A DNA stretch of 64,000 nucleotides from Welwitschia mirabilis (taxonomy: Eukaryota > Gnetophyta > Gnetopsida > Welwitschiales), in contig JBOZIK010000001.1 in NCBI GenBank assembly GCA_051453625.1, positions 47,674,809 through 47,738,808 of the forward strand. The letters run 5' to 3'. The position numbers and the translations under genes are program-made. Position 1 is the stretch's first letter. Every line of letters begins with the position of its first letter. Below are positions 46,825 to 59,149 of this stretch, piece after piece. The notes under the pieces were generated by a model. It worked only from the letters and a program-made list of their open reading frames with translations, had not been told where the DNA came from and did no database searches.

Positions 46825-48690
46825 ATGGGAAGAAGGACCAAGGACGTTATAGCTAGAGATCCTTCTTATTTCTACCAGGGCATGTCTGAATATGCTTTGG
46901 AAAAGTTCTCTGAGAAGTTTGAGAAGAAGCCTATATGCTAGAAAAGATATATTGCTGCTTTAGAGTTTAGGGAGGTTGGAGATATGATTCAATCCTTGTG
47001 AGATTAGGATATATCTTATTTTCTTGACGTTTCATGTTTAACTTACTCTTTTCTTACTAGAATGTTTTATTGTAATACTTCTTATGATATTGACTTTAGA
47101 ACCCTTTTAACCCTTGTTTTGGAGAAGAGGATAAAAGTGACAACAAACTTTATTGCGGTTGTTACTGATCTTCTAAGAGGAGACTATGAGCAATTTTTGC
47201 CTCTTCATAACTCCATGGAAGATAAAGTAGAGATCATAAGAAAGCTTGTGGTGAATTCCATAGCTAGAAGAATACTATTTCCACTTCTTTGCTTACTTCA
47301 AAGTACCATTTTCTTCACTTAGTTTTTACCTATAACTTTTTGCCTTTGGAGGGTTATCGTGATGAGGCCTTCAACTATAAGGCCTAGTTGATGTACTTAG
47401 TAGAAACTAAACACTTTATTGATGTCATTACCATTATATTCAAGAATATGGTTTCTCAGTTGGAGTATCAAAGAACTAAGGCTTTATCCTACTCTGTGTT
47501 GAATATGTGCTGTTCTTATTGAATGNNNNNNNNNNNNNNNNNNNNNNNNNNNNNNNNNNNNNNNNNNNNNNNNNNNNNNNNNNNNNNNNNNNNNNNNNNN
47601 NNNNNNNNNNNNNNNNNNNNNNNNNNNNNNNNNNNNNNNNNNNNNNNNNNNNNNNNNNNNNNNNNNNNNNNNNNNNNNNNNNNNNNNNNNNNNNNNNNNN
47701 NNNNNNNNNNNNNNNNNNNNNNNNNNNNNNNNNNNNNNNNNNNNNNNNNNNNNNNNNNNNNNNNNNNNNNNNNNNNNNNNNNNNNNNNNNNNNNNNNNNN
47801 NNNNNNNNNNNNNNNNNNNNNNNNNNNNNNNNNNNNNNNNNNNNNNNNNNNNNNNNNNNNNNNNNNNNNNNNNNNNNNNNNNNNNNNNNNNNNNNNNNNN
47901 NNNNNNNNNNNNNNNNNNNNNNNNNNNNNNNNNNNNNNNNNNNNNNNNNNNNNNNNNNNNNNNNNNNNNNNNNNNNNNNNNNNNNNNNNNNNNNNNNNNN
48001 NNNNNNNNNNNNNNNNNNNNNNNNNNNNNNNNNNNNNNNNNNNNNNNNNNNNNNNNNNNNNNNNNNNNNNNNNNNNNNNNNNNNNNNNNNNNNNNNNNNN
48101 NNNNNNNNNNNNNNNNNNNNNNNNNNNNNNNNNNNNNNNNNNNNNNNNNNNNNNNNNNNNNNNNNNNNNNNNNNNNNNNNNNNNNNNNNNNNNNNNNNNN
48201 NNNNNNNNNNNNNNNNNNNNNNNNNNNNNNNNNNNNNNNNNNNNNNNNNNNNNNNNNNNNNNNNNNNNNNNNNNNNNNNNNNNNNNNNNNNNNNNNNNNN
48301 NNNNNNNNNNNNNNNNNNNNNNNNNNNNNNNNNNNNNNNNNNNNNNNNNNNNNNNNNNNNNNNNNNNNNNNNNNNNNNNNNNNNNNNNNNNNNNNNNNNN
48401 NNNNNNNNNNNNNNNNNNNNNGCCACATCAAATAAATCCTCCAAATCTCCTTCTCCCAAACAAACCTCTCAAGAAAGACATTTTCATACCTAAGGCGGAT
48501 TGACTCTCGTACCAGGCATACGAAGGAAGCTTTCATTATAACTAGGTATGAGGTTACTAACACTTCATAGGAACTAGAAGTTCACCATGAAAGGTAGTCG
48601 AAGAAGAGGAAGAGGAATAAGAAGAATATTCTAAAGAAGAATATGAAGAGGAGAAAGCATAGGAATATGATTAGATCTTTTTTTTCTATG
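46825..48690 (+). pseudogene. Extra open region after RNase H (env-like position)
   Basis: The ATG at 46825 starts MGRRTKDVIARDPSYFYQGM. After stops the reading continues in the frame at 47062-47322 (MFYCNTSYDIDFRTLL, VVTDLLRGDYEQFLPLH). After the N run 47526-48421, a Ser/Pro/Lys-rich segment (ATSNKSSKSPSPKQTSQE) and an Arg/Glu-rich tail follow. SIRE/Maximus elements commonly carry an additional ORF here, sometimes called env-like. I do not recognise a membrane-anchor or cleavage motif, and the function is unknown. It is clearly decayed and a large part is missing in the N run. Confidence 0.55.
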
Positions 48691-49155
48691 CTTATGTTAG
48701 TATTTCATGCTTGTGTGTATTTCGTTCCTTTGTAATTGATGTCAAAAGGGAAGAATTAGTTATTGTATTTGATACTTTTAGATATATTTGCTCTTAATGA
48801 GCACTTTTTATTGTAATGTTTCTCTTTTAGTAATAGAAATGCACTTCTTTTTATGCTCTATAATTTATGTCTCAAATTTTCTAGTGCATATCTATTTTAC
48901 TATGAACTAAAATTTCTGTTATATCTTATGGTTAATCAATATTTCATGATCAAAATGGGGTTTATTATATATATATTTTAGCACTTAAAATTATCTTCAA
49001 ATTTTGGCAAAATTTGAGGTCTTATCAAAATATTTAACTTAATATAAAAGGTTTAATGTTTTTGCAAAAATTAATAGGCATCTTGTGAGGGGTAATTTTT
49101 TCAAATCTAATATCCATAACTAAGAAAATGTTTACCATCAATATCAAGGAGGCTG

Positions 49156-49189
49156 GTGGGGGAGGGCGGAGGAGGAGGGGAAGGGAGGG
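49156..49189 (+). promoter_or_regulatory. Polypurine tract of element C
   Basis: A 34-bp tract that is almost entirely G and A, directly before TGTGATGTTAAA of the 3' LTR. It is unusually long and G-rich for a copia PPT. Confidence 0.85.
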
Positions 49190-50581
49190 TGTGATGTTAA
49201 ATTATGATTTACTAATTAATGTCAAACTAATGTTTTTTGTGTAGTACAATTTATTATATCTTATACAGAAAATATTAATCACTTGTAGGTTAAAAGCTAT
49301 AATAATGTTTATTACATTTTAATCCTAAAACTTTTCAAGCTATGTTACCCTCTTAAGGGGTCAACTAGAATTCTAAGGATCAATTGCACCTGAAGTAAAC
49401 TCTCAAAAAAGAAGTAAATTTACAGGGTCAACTGAACATCCAAGGGATCGACCAGACTTGTAAACCTGAGAATCAGTACTCCTCAATCTATTATCAAGGG
49501 GTAGACTGAACATCTAAGAGGTTGACTAAACATGAGCACTATGTACTAAGTTATTTCTAGCCAATCGTCAAGGAGTCAAACACTTAAGGGATCAATCAAA
49601 TCTGAGAACGAAGCATTAATACTTCACACCTGATTAGTAAGGGGTCGATCAGATTTCTAAGGAGTCAATCAAACCTGATGCAAAAAAACTAAGATGGATT
49701 TTGTTATGACTAAGTGAGTGACTGGATAGATCTACGAGTAACTAGATGAGTGGTTGATAAGACCCTAAGGAGTTAACCAGAGATGGAGCCGTAAGAAATT
49801 GGGTCGACTGAAAAGTTCACTGGGATAACTTGTTTAAGTGATGAAACCAAGAGGGGGTGACCATATGTTTGAGAATTCGACTAACCGAGATGAAAATGAA
49901 AATTTTATAACCATTATGTAGCCATTTTATGGCTATTGAGAGTACATTTTCACTTGTAATAATCCTAAAAGTATTACACTATAAATAGCCAAGAGTCAAA
50001 TCACTGTAACATCTTTTATCGAACTATTGAATCTTATGGATTGATTATTGTACTCATTTAGCATTGCATTCTTAACCAAAGATGAACCAACATCTGTGTA
50101 TCTTTTCATACAAGGTCAGATTTGTAGCACTCCTTTGTTCTTGGATTGTATCATCTTCAGGAGAAGTGCTCCATTACTTTCTTTAAGCCAAAGATTAAGT
50201 GATACCTGTGCACTTGGGCATACTTTCATCACTATCATGCTTTCTTATAAAAAGGTTAAGATCAAGCCTTTAGAAAAAGTCTATTTGTAAAGATTACATA
50301 TTAACCTATAATACCTAAAAGAGTTTAATGGAGATGTAGGTCAGGTTTGGACAGAAGCTAATCATCAGGAGTGGAGTAGAGGGTTTTCTTGAATGACTAT
50401 AAAAACTTATGTGCATATGATCAGTATTTCTGTGATTTCTATTATTTTCATTTTTTAAAATATTTTTAGTTTTTATGCACAAGTTTTTCAGTGATTTTTT
50501 TAAGCAAAGTATTCTTATTTGAAGATTATTCATTAAATTTTTAGAATCCTGTTCCACCTCCCTAGGGTTTTTGATCCTTTA
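49190..50581 (+). repeat. 3' LTR of element C
   Basis: 1392 bp, collinear with the 5' LTR, including the GGTCGAC-type subrepeats and the TATA box ACTATAAATAGCC at 49978-49990. Confidence 0.88.
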
Positions 50582-52200
50582 ATTCATACTTTTGTCTTTT
50601 TGCTTCTTTTGCATATAATGATTACACCCTTAAAGAGGATGTCATCATTACCTAAATGGGGAATAAGATTTAAATTTGATAAAGCTTTTACTTAATCATC
50701 TAATGATTTAGACCCCTTAGATTAAATTTAATACATTCACATAAGGCTCTTAAACAAATATGCTCTATTTTCCTTGTGTGTGTGATCATTAAGGGTTAGT
50801 TTTATCATACTTTGTTATATTTTTATAGATTGGATAGATCAATCAACTTGTGGATGTGAGAAATATCCCTTTCAAATTGATTATACCACTTTATCATTTG
50901 TCTTTTTTAAGATTTTGTTATATCATTATGATTTGAATGAACTGTTTAAACTTATGGATGTAAACAAGATCCCTAGTCAAATTGATTTTATCATTTTATT
51001 TTCTTTTATTTTTTTCTCTTGTTGAGTTGATAAGTATTATTTGTGTGAAGGATAGATCCATTTTTAAGTTATGGATGTGAAAAAGATCCCCTTAAAAATC
51101 CACTATGACAATTCCAAAGAATAAGTTTTAGATGCTGTTAAACTCCTTTATATTGAATTTAATAATTAGAATCATAGCTAATATTAAAGTCACTATTTAG
51201 AAGGATTAGAGTTGAAAAGATTGGCTTGAAAATTTTAGATTTACCATGCATATATATATGATACAAAGTTTTTTAAAAAAGAACATGTTCCTCTTCAACA
51301 TCTAGAGGAATAAAATGCTTTGAAATCCATCACATTAAGTTAATAGAAATTATGAGAAAACTTGTGGTTTTATAGAATAAGACATTGGTAGATTTTAGTA
51401 AGACCAGCTATAATAACTTTATCATATTACAACATTCATTCTATTCAAAGAATAATTTTATGCTTATCATATCATCACAAGCATGAATAACTTGCATGAC
51501 GAGAAAGGAAAGATGCAATAGTTGATTACATGATGACTAATATTAACATGAGAGTTGTTGAAATTAACTTATAGAAAGAAGTTTACATATACTACGTAAA
51601 CTTGATTAGACATTATTTGAAGGATTCTTCTTTGTGTAGCTATTTTATGTTAATACAAAATAGTAGGAAACTACCAAAAATAATCTTCGATATACTCAGT
51701 AAGAATCTTGTAGTTATCAAAGAATAATTTAACTTTGCCAATATTTTATTCTTTAAAGATATATTTAAAGTGTCACATTTTTAAGTAAATCACATTTTAA
51801 TAAATAATCTTCAAGCAAACACACTTCTAATGTCAAACATCATGATAAGGGTAAAGCTCCTTAGAAACAATAAGCAAATCTAATGTAGTTACTAATAGCT
51901 CTAGTTCTCTAGATAATGTTGAATGCTATAAATCCAATGCCATGTTTCAAAGTTATAATTTTGTGTGTATGAGTGAAAATATACCTCATGATAAATCTTA
52001 GATTATAGGCACTACTAAAAATAGGCATATGATATAAACAAATGAATATTTAATGAATTTTTAGTGTAGCCTAATTAAGTTTATTGGGTAGATAAAACTC
52101 TAGTTTCTAGGGAATGTCATAGTATAGTTACTTTTTAGTTTCGTTCTCTCTCATACCAAATGCTCTCTTATGTTCTATATGATCTTTATTTAAGGTCACA
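50582..52200. other. Region before copia element D
   Basis: Mostly unrecognised. From about 51900 the plus-strand translation has fragments suggestive of the gag-protease junction of the next copia relic (ENIPHDKS, then TTKNRHMI). No LTR was delimited. Confidence 0.35.
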
Positions 52201-52379
52201 TCTTCTTTCTTTTCTACATTAGTTAGAGAATATCATTTTATATCCATCATAAAGGATTTTATCGATGTTTTCAAAGATTTTTGGAATCTTATCATGAAGA
52301 ACCTAATGGATGGGAAAATTACATGTGTTTAAGGATGTGTTGATATGCATGAAATTGCATGTCCCATTTCACAAGAAGA

Positions 52380-53400
52380 AATTTCTCCATTGCTTCCATG
52401 GCATGCTTGTTTAGGTCATCCTAGTTCTTATTCATTAATTGTAATGTGTGAGAATGAACATCAACTTCTACCCTTCATATCATAGTATCTTTATTAATAT
52501 GAAGCATATATAATGAATAAATCAATATGAAAATGCGTTTCTTGCAAAAAGCATCATGGTAATTAAATGCTTCTACTTATGCATAGTGATCTATGTGATC
52601 CTATGCTAGTCCCTCTATGTTAATGCTATCATTAATCCATATCCTTCATAGATGATTTTTCACATATGACTTGGATGTATTGTATAGGATTCAAATCTCT
52701 TGCTTTTAATACTTTCAAGATTTTTGAAGTAAAAATAGAAAAGAAAACTAGTAACAAGACTAAGGGTTTTCATTCTAATAATGGTGAAGAATACACATCA
52801 ACTAAATTCAAGGACTTTATTAATTCAAAAGGCATTCATCATCTAAAGATATGTCTAGCAATGTTCTAAGATAATAACATCATTAAATAGTTTAATGAGT
52901 TCATTGTGGATATAGCATTTTTAATGATGTAATTTAATGGACGTAAGTCCTACTTATGGGATAAAGTTGTTAATACTTTATTCTATCTCAATAATCCTAT
53001 TAATCATGCTTTTAAAAAGGGCATTTCTCTTATTCTATCATGGACTAGATACAAGCCTATTTTAAACCATCTTCATGTATTTGAATGTAAGTGCTATATC
53101 CATTTTCTTACCAAATATTATGACAAGCTTGGTGCACATTCTTGTATCAGTATTTTTGTGGGGTATCCAACTAGATAGAAAGGATATCATGTGTACATTC
53201 CTGAGTATCGTAAGACCATTATTTATCATGATGTTATCTTTTCTGAAAGCTCACAGAATGCATCTGAGCTTGATCTTTTCAAGATATATTTTTTCTGTCA
53301 TCCTGTGTAAATTTTGGATGTTCAATGTCCTATGGTTGAGAGGGAAGATGTATCCACCAATTGTAATTTATCAATTCCTTCCATCCAAAATAGTTTGTTC
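52380..53400 (+). pseudogene. Integrase of copia element D
   Basis: LLPWHACLGHPSSYSLI near 52395 is the GAG-pre-integrase block and KCVSCKKHHGN near 52535 part of the zinc-binding region. FIDDFSHMTWMYCI near 52645-52690 holds the first core Asp block. HSNNGEEYTSTKFKDFINSK near 52770-52830 is the second block, where the expected second catalytic Asp is Asn. Near 53165-53225, GYHVYIPEYRKTIIYHDVIF is the C-terminal KGYxxYxP block. Confidence 0.85.
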
Positions 53401-53649
53401 ATAATACAAACTAGAAAATTAAGCTTTTTCATATGACTAGTAAATATAAACATAGTTTTAATAGCAACTGATTGGATTGTCCTACTAAAAATGTTGATCT
53501 CTTCCAAAGATAAAAATGAAGTACTTGGTTAGAATCTATTATACAAGATGCTCATTATGATGAAAGGGGAAAAGTTAGAACTAGGAAGAGCTCTCATGCA
53601 TCTCTTGATGATGATGATGAGAAGCTTCATTTAACCTTTGATGATGAAT

Positions 53650-54187
53650 CAATTTATATTAAAGATACCATTCTATAAGATCATTGGATCCAAGCCATAA
53701 AAGAAGAATATAATGCGCTTGTGAAAAATTATGCATGAGAGTTGATTATTCTTCTATTATATTACATTCTGCTACCTAAAAAATGGATTTTTCATAGTAA
53801 GTATAAAGCGGATAATAACCTTGAATGATAGAAAAATTGTCTTGGTACCACAAGCCTAAGTTAAAGAAAAAGATTAGGCTATCGCAAAGTATTTATACTA
53901 ATAGGTAAATGGGCTAAGATCAAATCTATGATTGACTTAGTAGCTTAGAGGGAATAGAAGATGTACTAGTTAGAGATTAAGCTTATATTTCTCAATAGAA
54001 AACTTTAAGGAGAAATGTATATGATGCAGCCAAAGGGTGTAAAGTGAAAGGTAAGGAACAACAAGTATGTAGATTAATTAAGTCACTGTATGGGCTACAA
54101 TAAGCTCTAAGAGCATGGCATACTAAATTGAATAATTATTTAAGTATCAAGGAATTTAAACTATATGACTATTATGATGTAGATGCC

Positions 54188-54253
<66 letters not shown>

Positions 54254-55170
54254 GGTCTATGTAGATGACATGTTGATAATTGATAGTAATGAAGTGGATG
54301 TAAATCATATGATAATTACTTTAAGCCATTTCAAATTTCTGATCTAGGATTAGCTAGATTCAATCTTGGTATAGAAATTAAGCAAAAAAATAGATGAAAT
54401 ATTCCTCACTTAAAGAAAGTACATTAAATGCTTTATTTAGAAATCTAGATTAAAAAATGCTAAAGAAGTAATTATACCTTTTGAAAAATGCAAAAATTAG
54501 TGTTGATAAACACTTAGAATCAATAAATACAAATGAATATAGAAGAATAGTTAGTAGTCTCATTTATGTTACTAAAAATAGACTTGATATCTCTTGGTTG
54601 GTGTCCTGTTTAGAAATGTTCATGCATCAAAGGTTATTCATTTTAATGTTTCTATCAGAGTACTAAGATATTTAAAAAAGATAAAATACTTAGATCTTAC
54701 ATATAAGAGAAAGTCTTAATTTGTCCAAAAGTCATACTTTGACTCAAACTTTACTAGATAATCGAAAACATCCTTGTTAACATTAAGATATATCATTTTT
54801 TTAGGAGCCTTACCTTTATCTTAATGATCTAAGTATCAGATAATGATATCTCAATCCTTTATAGAAGTAGAATATATAGTTGCATTCAAAACTTGTAAAA
54901 AAAATGAATAATTAAAACAAATTTTAGAAGAAGTGAACTTAATGAAGATAAAGACAACTAATCTTTTCATTGATAATCAATCTATTATATGCATAGTAAA
55001 AGATCTAGTAAACCATGACAGGATAAAACATTTTTATGTTGGAGTTAATAAAATCAAGGAACTTACACAACAAGAAGTAATTGTATTAGTGTATTATCTG
55101 ACTATAGAAAAAATAGCTGATATTCTGACTAAAATTCTCCATCACAAAAATTTTCAATACTTCTAATCTA
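53650..55170 (+). pseudogene. Reverse transcriptase and RNase H of copia element D
   Basis: RT has the DHWIQAIKEEYNAL block near 53680, SLYGLQ-ALRAWHTKLNNYL near 54085-54140, then a microsatellite, then MVYVDDMLIID at about 54252-54285 with the catalytic YVDD intact. RNase H ends in the frame at 54933-55166 with TNLFIDNQSIICIVKDLVNH and IADILTKILHH. Confidence 0.85.
54191..54251. repeat. (CT)n(AT)n compound microsatellite inside RT of element D
   Basis: About 14 CT units followed by about 16 AT units, located just upstream of the YVDD block. Intact copia RTs have no low-complexity stretch here. Confidence 0.97.
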
Positions 55171-55990
55171 AGATAAAATTAACCATGAGTTAATATAACT
55201 TATTTTTCATAGATATTAGTTTTATCTGACTTTTAGAATCACTATAAAGATCCTTTCTTAATCCTGGTACTATGAGATGAAGCATGTGAATCCATCAAAC
55301 TCCTAGCCACTAGTGCAAAAAGGTATATCTAAGGTGTTAGCTATACCTTTAGGGGATCAATGAATAGTAATATTATTTATAATAGATGTTCATATGTTTT
55401 CATCTTTATAATAATGAAAGTTTTGGAAAAATATAAGAACAGTATGAACAAGATAGTATGCACTTTCAAGATTAACTAACTATATTACCTATCAAGTTCC
55501 TAATTAATTCAGCATCTTTAGAGGAAGAGGTAGAAAAGGCATGGAGAAAATGACTTTTGCCATAAAAGTCTAAGAGAAAAAGCATAAATAAGTCAAGTCT
55601 ATAGAGAAGATAAAATAAAATAGTTGAGATAGGGCTCATTACCATCCTGGAAAAGTTTTTCTATCTAACTTCTAAGGTCACAACACAACTCCATAGCTAG
55701 CTTTCCATGAAATGTAGAGTAGAAATGAGATCTAAGGAACAAGTCAAGATTTTCATAATGAGAAAACCATGGAATTTTCATTACAGTTTCATTATAGCAT
55801 TGTATTACATGTGATTTTTACACTATAACACTAATTTATTGAAATTAACATGGAATTATGGCTAATTTCTAAAAATTTAATAGCAGTTATTCCAAAATTG
55901 ATAAAGTAATGGCAAAATAATTTCAACCAAATGATCATATTCAAGAAACTATTCTTTCTAATTTTTCATCTATTTCATGCTATTTGTGTA
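55171..55990. other. Spacer between element D and gypsy element E
   Basis: Possible 3' LTR region of element D. No clear LTR ends or partner seen. Confidence 0.35.
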
Positions 55991-57000
55991 AGATGTTCAT
56001 TTGTCATTTGAAAATCTTCTTCATTTTTTCCCATAATTTAGCAATCCTAGTCTTGTATTTTTTGGCACTTATTCAAGAAATGTTTTATTAGAAGAGGATG
56101 AAGAAGAATGTGAAGGATGAACAAAAGGAGAAGAAGGAGGAGGATGAGAAGTCTCTCCAATAAGGTTTTTGCATTGATGACAAGTTGTTGGAGGTACATA
56201 GGGAGTGACATATGAATAAATAGTGCAAATAGGAGGAGGTTCATACTATATTTCTTGTTCTTGCTTAAGATGCTATTGTTTTTCCTGCTTCTCATGTTGT
56301 TGCCTTGGGATTCAATTTGTATTTCTATACTTTTGGGCTTGGATTATTTTTTGAGAAATAATGGTTTTAATGTAAGCTCTTTATCAACCTTTATAATCTA
56401 AGGTTTGGTATAGGATATTATGGATAATATAAGAAATTATATAGGATACTATAAGGTTAATCTAATGTACTACATAGTTCATGATGGTTTGAAATAGAAA
56501 TTTATCAATGTTAAAAGGTTTTTTTTGGATAGTTCTAATGAGGTCTATGTGCTAGGTGGCTATTATAAGCATCTATAACATAATAAGTGGATAATAATTT
56601 TGAATGATAAAGAAAAATAAAGTAAGTTGGTTTTTATGAAAAAATTCACAAGGTAAATCTCCTTTTTTGTTAGGTGCATATTGTACATCTAAGGCATAAT
56701 AATAATATTATAGAGTTTTAGTTAAAGAAAATGGGAAATGATATAGATGTTCCACTCTTGAAACAACTTCAAAATTAAAAAATTGAAAAGAAAGTGTAGT
56801 GTATACAAGAATGGATTAACTAAGAGATTTAATCATCAAATAAAGAAGTTTTGTAGAATTCAAGAATTTATTTAGGGTATTATAATGTGTTGGCCTCTTT
56901 TAGAAAGTAGTTCCATCCTCTAGTTTTGATCCTTGCTAAGAAGAATGGAGCGTACATGTCTAAAAATGAGTTAAAATTTACTTCTTTAATAAAGGCTCCT
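55991..57000 (-). pseudogene. Unassigned minus-strand open region at the 3' side of gypsy element E
   Basis: Minus-strand translations include a Pro/Ser-rich stretch (CHQCKNLIGETSHPPPPSPF) near 56120-56200 and YAPFFLARIKTRGWNYFL near 56900-56960. In Athila-type elements a further ORF lies downstream of integrase, and a GW-F-block of this kind is compatible with it. The match is from memory and weak; integrase itself was not recognised. Confidence 0.25.
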
Positions 57001-58700
57001 TTTCTTCCATTCATTTTTCTTGAACAATCAATAATAGAATAGAGAAGAAATAGAAGAGTGGTAGAGAGAAGAAGAGAAAAAATAACAGAGATTAATGTTA
57101 GAATTTAAAGATGAATTAAAAATGAAATTTGTAAAATAGATTATGAAAGTAGACTAAAAAACAAATTCAAAGGACTCACCCTACAGTGCAATGAAGTTGA
57201 TGCATAAAAACTATGATTGAAAGTTGTACATGATTTTGAGGTGAAAGGATGATGGTGCTAGTGGAGAAAAGCAGTGGCATCAACTATTTGTAAAGGAAGA
57301 ATTTGTTGTTCGAATGATGGATGAAAGGTAGCGTAGAAGGATAATTAAGCTTATGGGAAAAGTGAAATCAAGAGAGGAGTTATAGGGTTTTATAGATATG
57401 ATGGTGAATGATGATAATAGAATTACCTAATTTCATTAATAGCTTGAATTTATTAGTCATGGATCAAGGCATGGATTAAAAGATCATTTTAAAATAAACA
57501 TAACTGTATTTTCAGATGTGCTTTCTCATAGAATGGAATGGTAAAATTGACAATGAAAATGATGAAAAAATGTAGAATGCAATGGGAAATAAACTTCAAC
57601 CATAAATTTTGGGAATGTAAGAGATAAAATGCCTATGTCAATGGCCGCTTCATTATAGTTTTTGTGAATTTTATTTTTAATTTAGTGGCATAAAATATCA
57701 TGTAAGTAAGATATTTATTAAGTAACATATAAGAATTCAAAATCAGTAAGCAAATTTTAAAGTGCAAGTTTAAGAAATGTAAACACCAGAGAATCTACGA
57801 TTCTCACCTATAATTGCTATAATTTATCTTTTCTAAAATTACACATCCCTTATTTTAAGAATTTGGATCATATTAAATATCCATAATTATGACATTTTCT
57901 TTTAATAAAATTAAGCATGTTGTTTCTTGAATAAATCGGTGCTACATTGCTAGCTAGTATCTATAGCCCTCATGTAGTTGAACATCTTATAAGTAGATCA
58001 TTAAATATCCATTAGCAATGAGTGTCCATAGCCCTAATGTAGTTAACTAAGCCCAATAAATTGATTATAAAATATGATTTTGGAGAAGAGATATTATATT
58101 TATTTTTCATTCTACTTCTCATATTCATCATTTTTTTTGCACATAAAAATATGATTTTGGAGAAGAGATAGTATATTTATTTTTCATTCTACTTCTCATA
58201 TTTATCATTTTATTTACATGTAAGAGGTGTCATTAACTAATTAGCCTAATTAAGAAATATCATATTCTCATAAAATTCTTAAAAATAAAAGTATAATATG
58301 AAAGTAGAATTCACCTTTTTCATCCATATTTTCGAAAGTTAGACATCTCAAGTAAAACTACCCTTAACAAGATAACTTAAAACTAAGCATAACCTTTTTT
58401 TATGATAAAAAGACAATTCAAAATTGTTAGCACACCATGGAGTAGGATGTTTAGAAGAGATGAAGTAAAAATGTACAGTGAATAAGAGTTTCTCATCTGA
58501 AAAAGTATCTTAAATAAGAAGGTCTAAAAAAAATGTATAGGATTTTGTTCATAAGGGATTCTAAAAAGATGATTAGCAAAACAATTATATTTTCCTTTTT
58601 TATTGATGATTGTTAGGTTAAAAATTCTTACATTTAATAATAACCATGTAATAAGTCTTACACTAGAATCATTTTTGGTCATCAAATATCAAATGACAAC
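57001..58700. other. Region inside or next to gypsy element E without recognised domains
   Basis: Integrase would be expected here if the element were complete, but no HHCC or DDE blocks were recognised. Short tandem duplications occur at 57943-58060 and 58069-58215. Confidence 0.35.
57943..58215. repeat. Two adjacent short tandem duplications
   Basis: First, TATAGCCCT(C/A)ATGTAGTT is repeated about 65 bp apart (57970 and 58030). Second, a 77-bp unit starting ATATGATTTTGGAGAAGAG is repeated nearly perfectly (from 58072 and from 58149). Confidence 0.85.
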
Positions 58701-59149
58701 TTGATTAGTTTAGACATTAGTATGAAAATCAAGAAGCTAATGTTGAAGTATATTAAGACAAAAGATGATAGCAACCATTTCTATTTTACTGGTTGTATAA
58801 TTAAGTTGGGCTCCTGAAAGGATTTTACTAATGTATTAAATGACCTTATAACCTTTCTCATGTTTTTGTCCTAACACACTCCACATAAGTTCAAAGTCTT
58901 TGTTCTAATTAGGTCCTCCTATAATAGTGCTAAATTGATCTTGTATTTCAGATTTTAAAAGTAATATTAACAAGACTCATTTCAATCAAACTAACATCTT
59001 TTTTTAAGATAGAATGAAAATTTTTATAAGTCTTGACATAGTCCTTAATGAATATTTGATAAAAACTTACCTATCTTATTTGATATTGATTAAAGAAGAA
59101 AGATTTCTAATGATGGCTATTTCAGTAGGATTTATTTAAATACCATTAC

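Larger units (their letters stand above)
39894..50581 (+). mobile_element. SIRE/Maximus-like Ty1/copia element C, 10.7 kb
   Basis: LTRs at 39894-41299 (1406 bp) and 49190-50581 (1392 bp), both starting TGTGAT and ending GATCCTT(C/T)A. A perfect PBS TGGTATCAGAGC lies at 41302-41313. A long GA-rich polypurine tract lies at about 49156-49189. Domains in order are gag with one CCHC knuckle, protease, integrase, RT and RNase H, then an additional open region of about 2 kb. Long LTRs and an extra 3' reading region are traits of the SIRE/Maximus lineage. LTR identity by eye is about 85%, so it is old. Two N runs (45003-45709 and 47526-48421) interrupt it. Confidence 0.9.
52201..55170 (+). mobile_element. 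Ty1/copia element D, decayed, LTRs not recognised
   Basis: Plus-strand order GAG-pre-integrase, integrase, RT, RNase H, with many stops. A (CT)n(AT)n microsatellite lies inside the RT region. Ends are those of recognisable coding sequence. Confidence 0.8.

Noticed and set aside
47476-48563. Five frames of more than 320 residues
   Set aside because: Created by the N run 47526-48421.
39889-50586. Target-site duplication of element C
   Set aside because: ACTAA and ATTCA share only three of five bases, which is not convincing.
56047-56295. 82-residue minus-strand Leu-rich frame considered as a membrane protein
   Set aside because: The Leu run comes from a GGA/GAA-rich plus-strand repeat; a neighbouring frame with a Pro/Ser-rich stretch is as plausible, so no protein is called.
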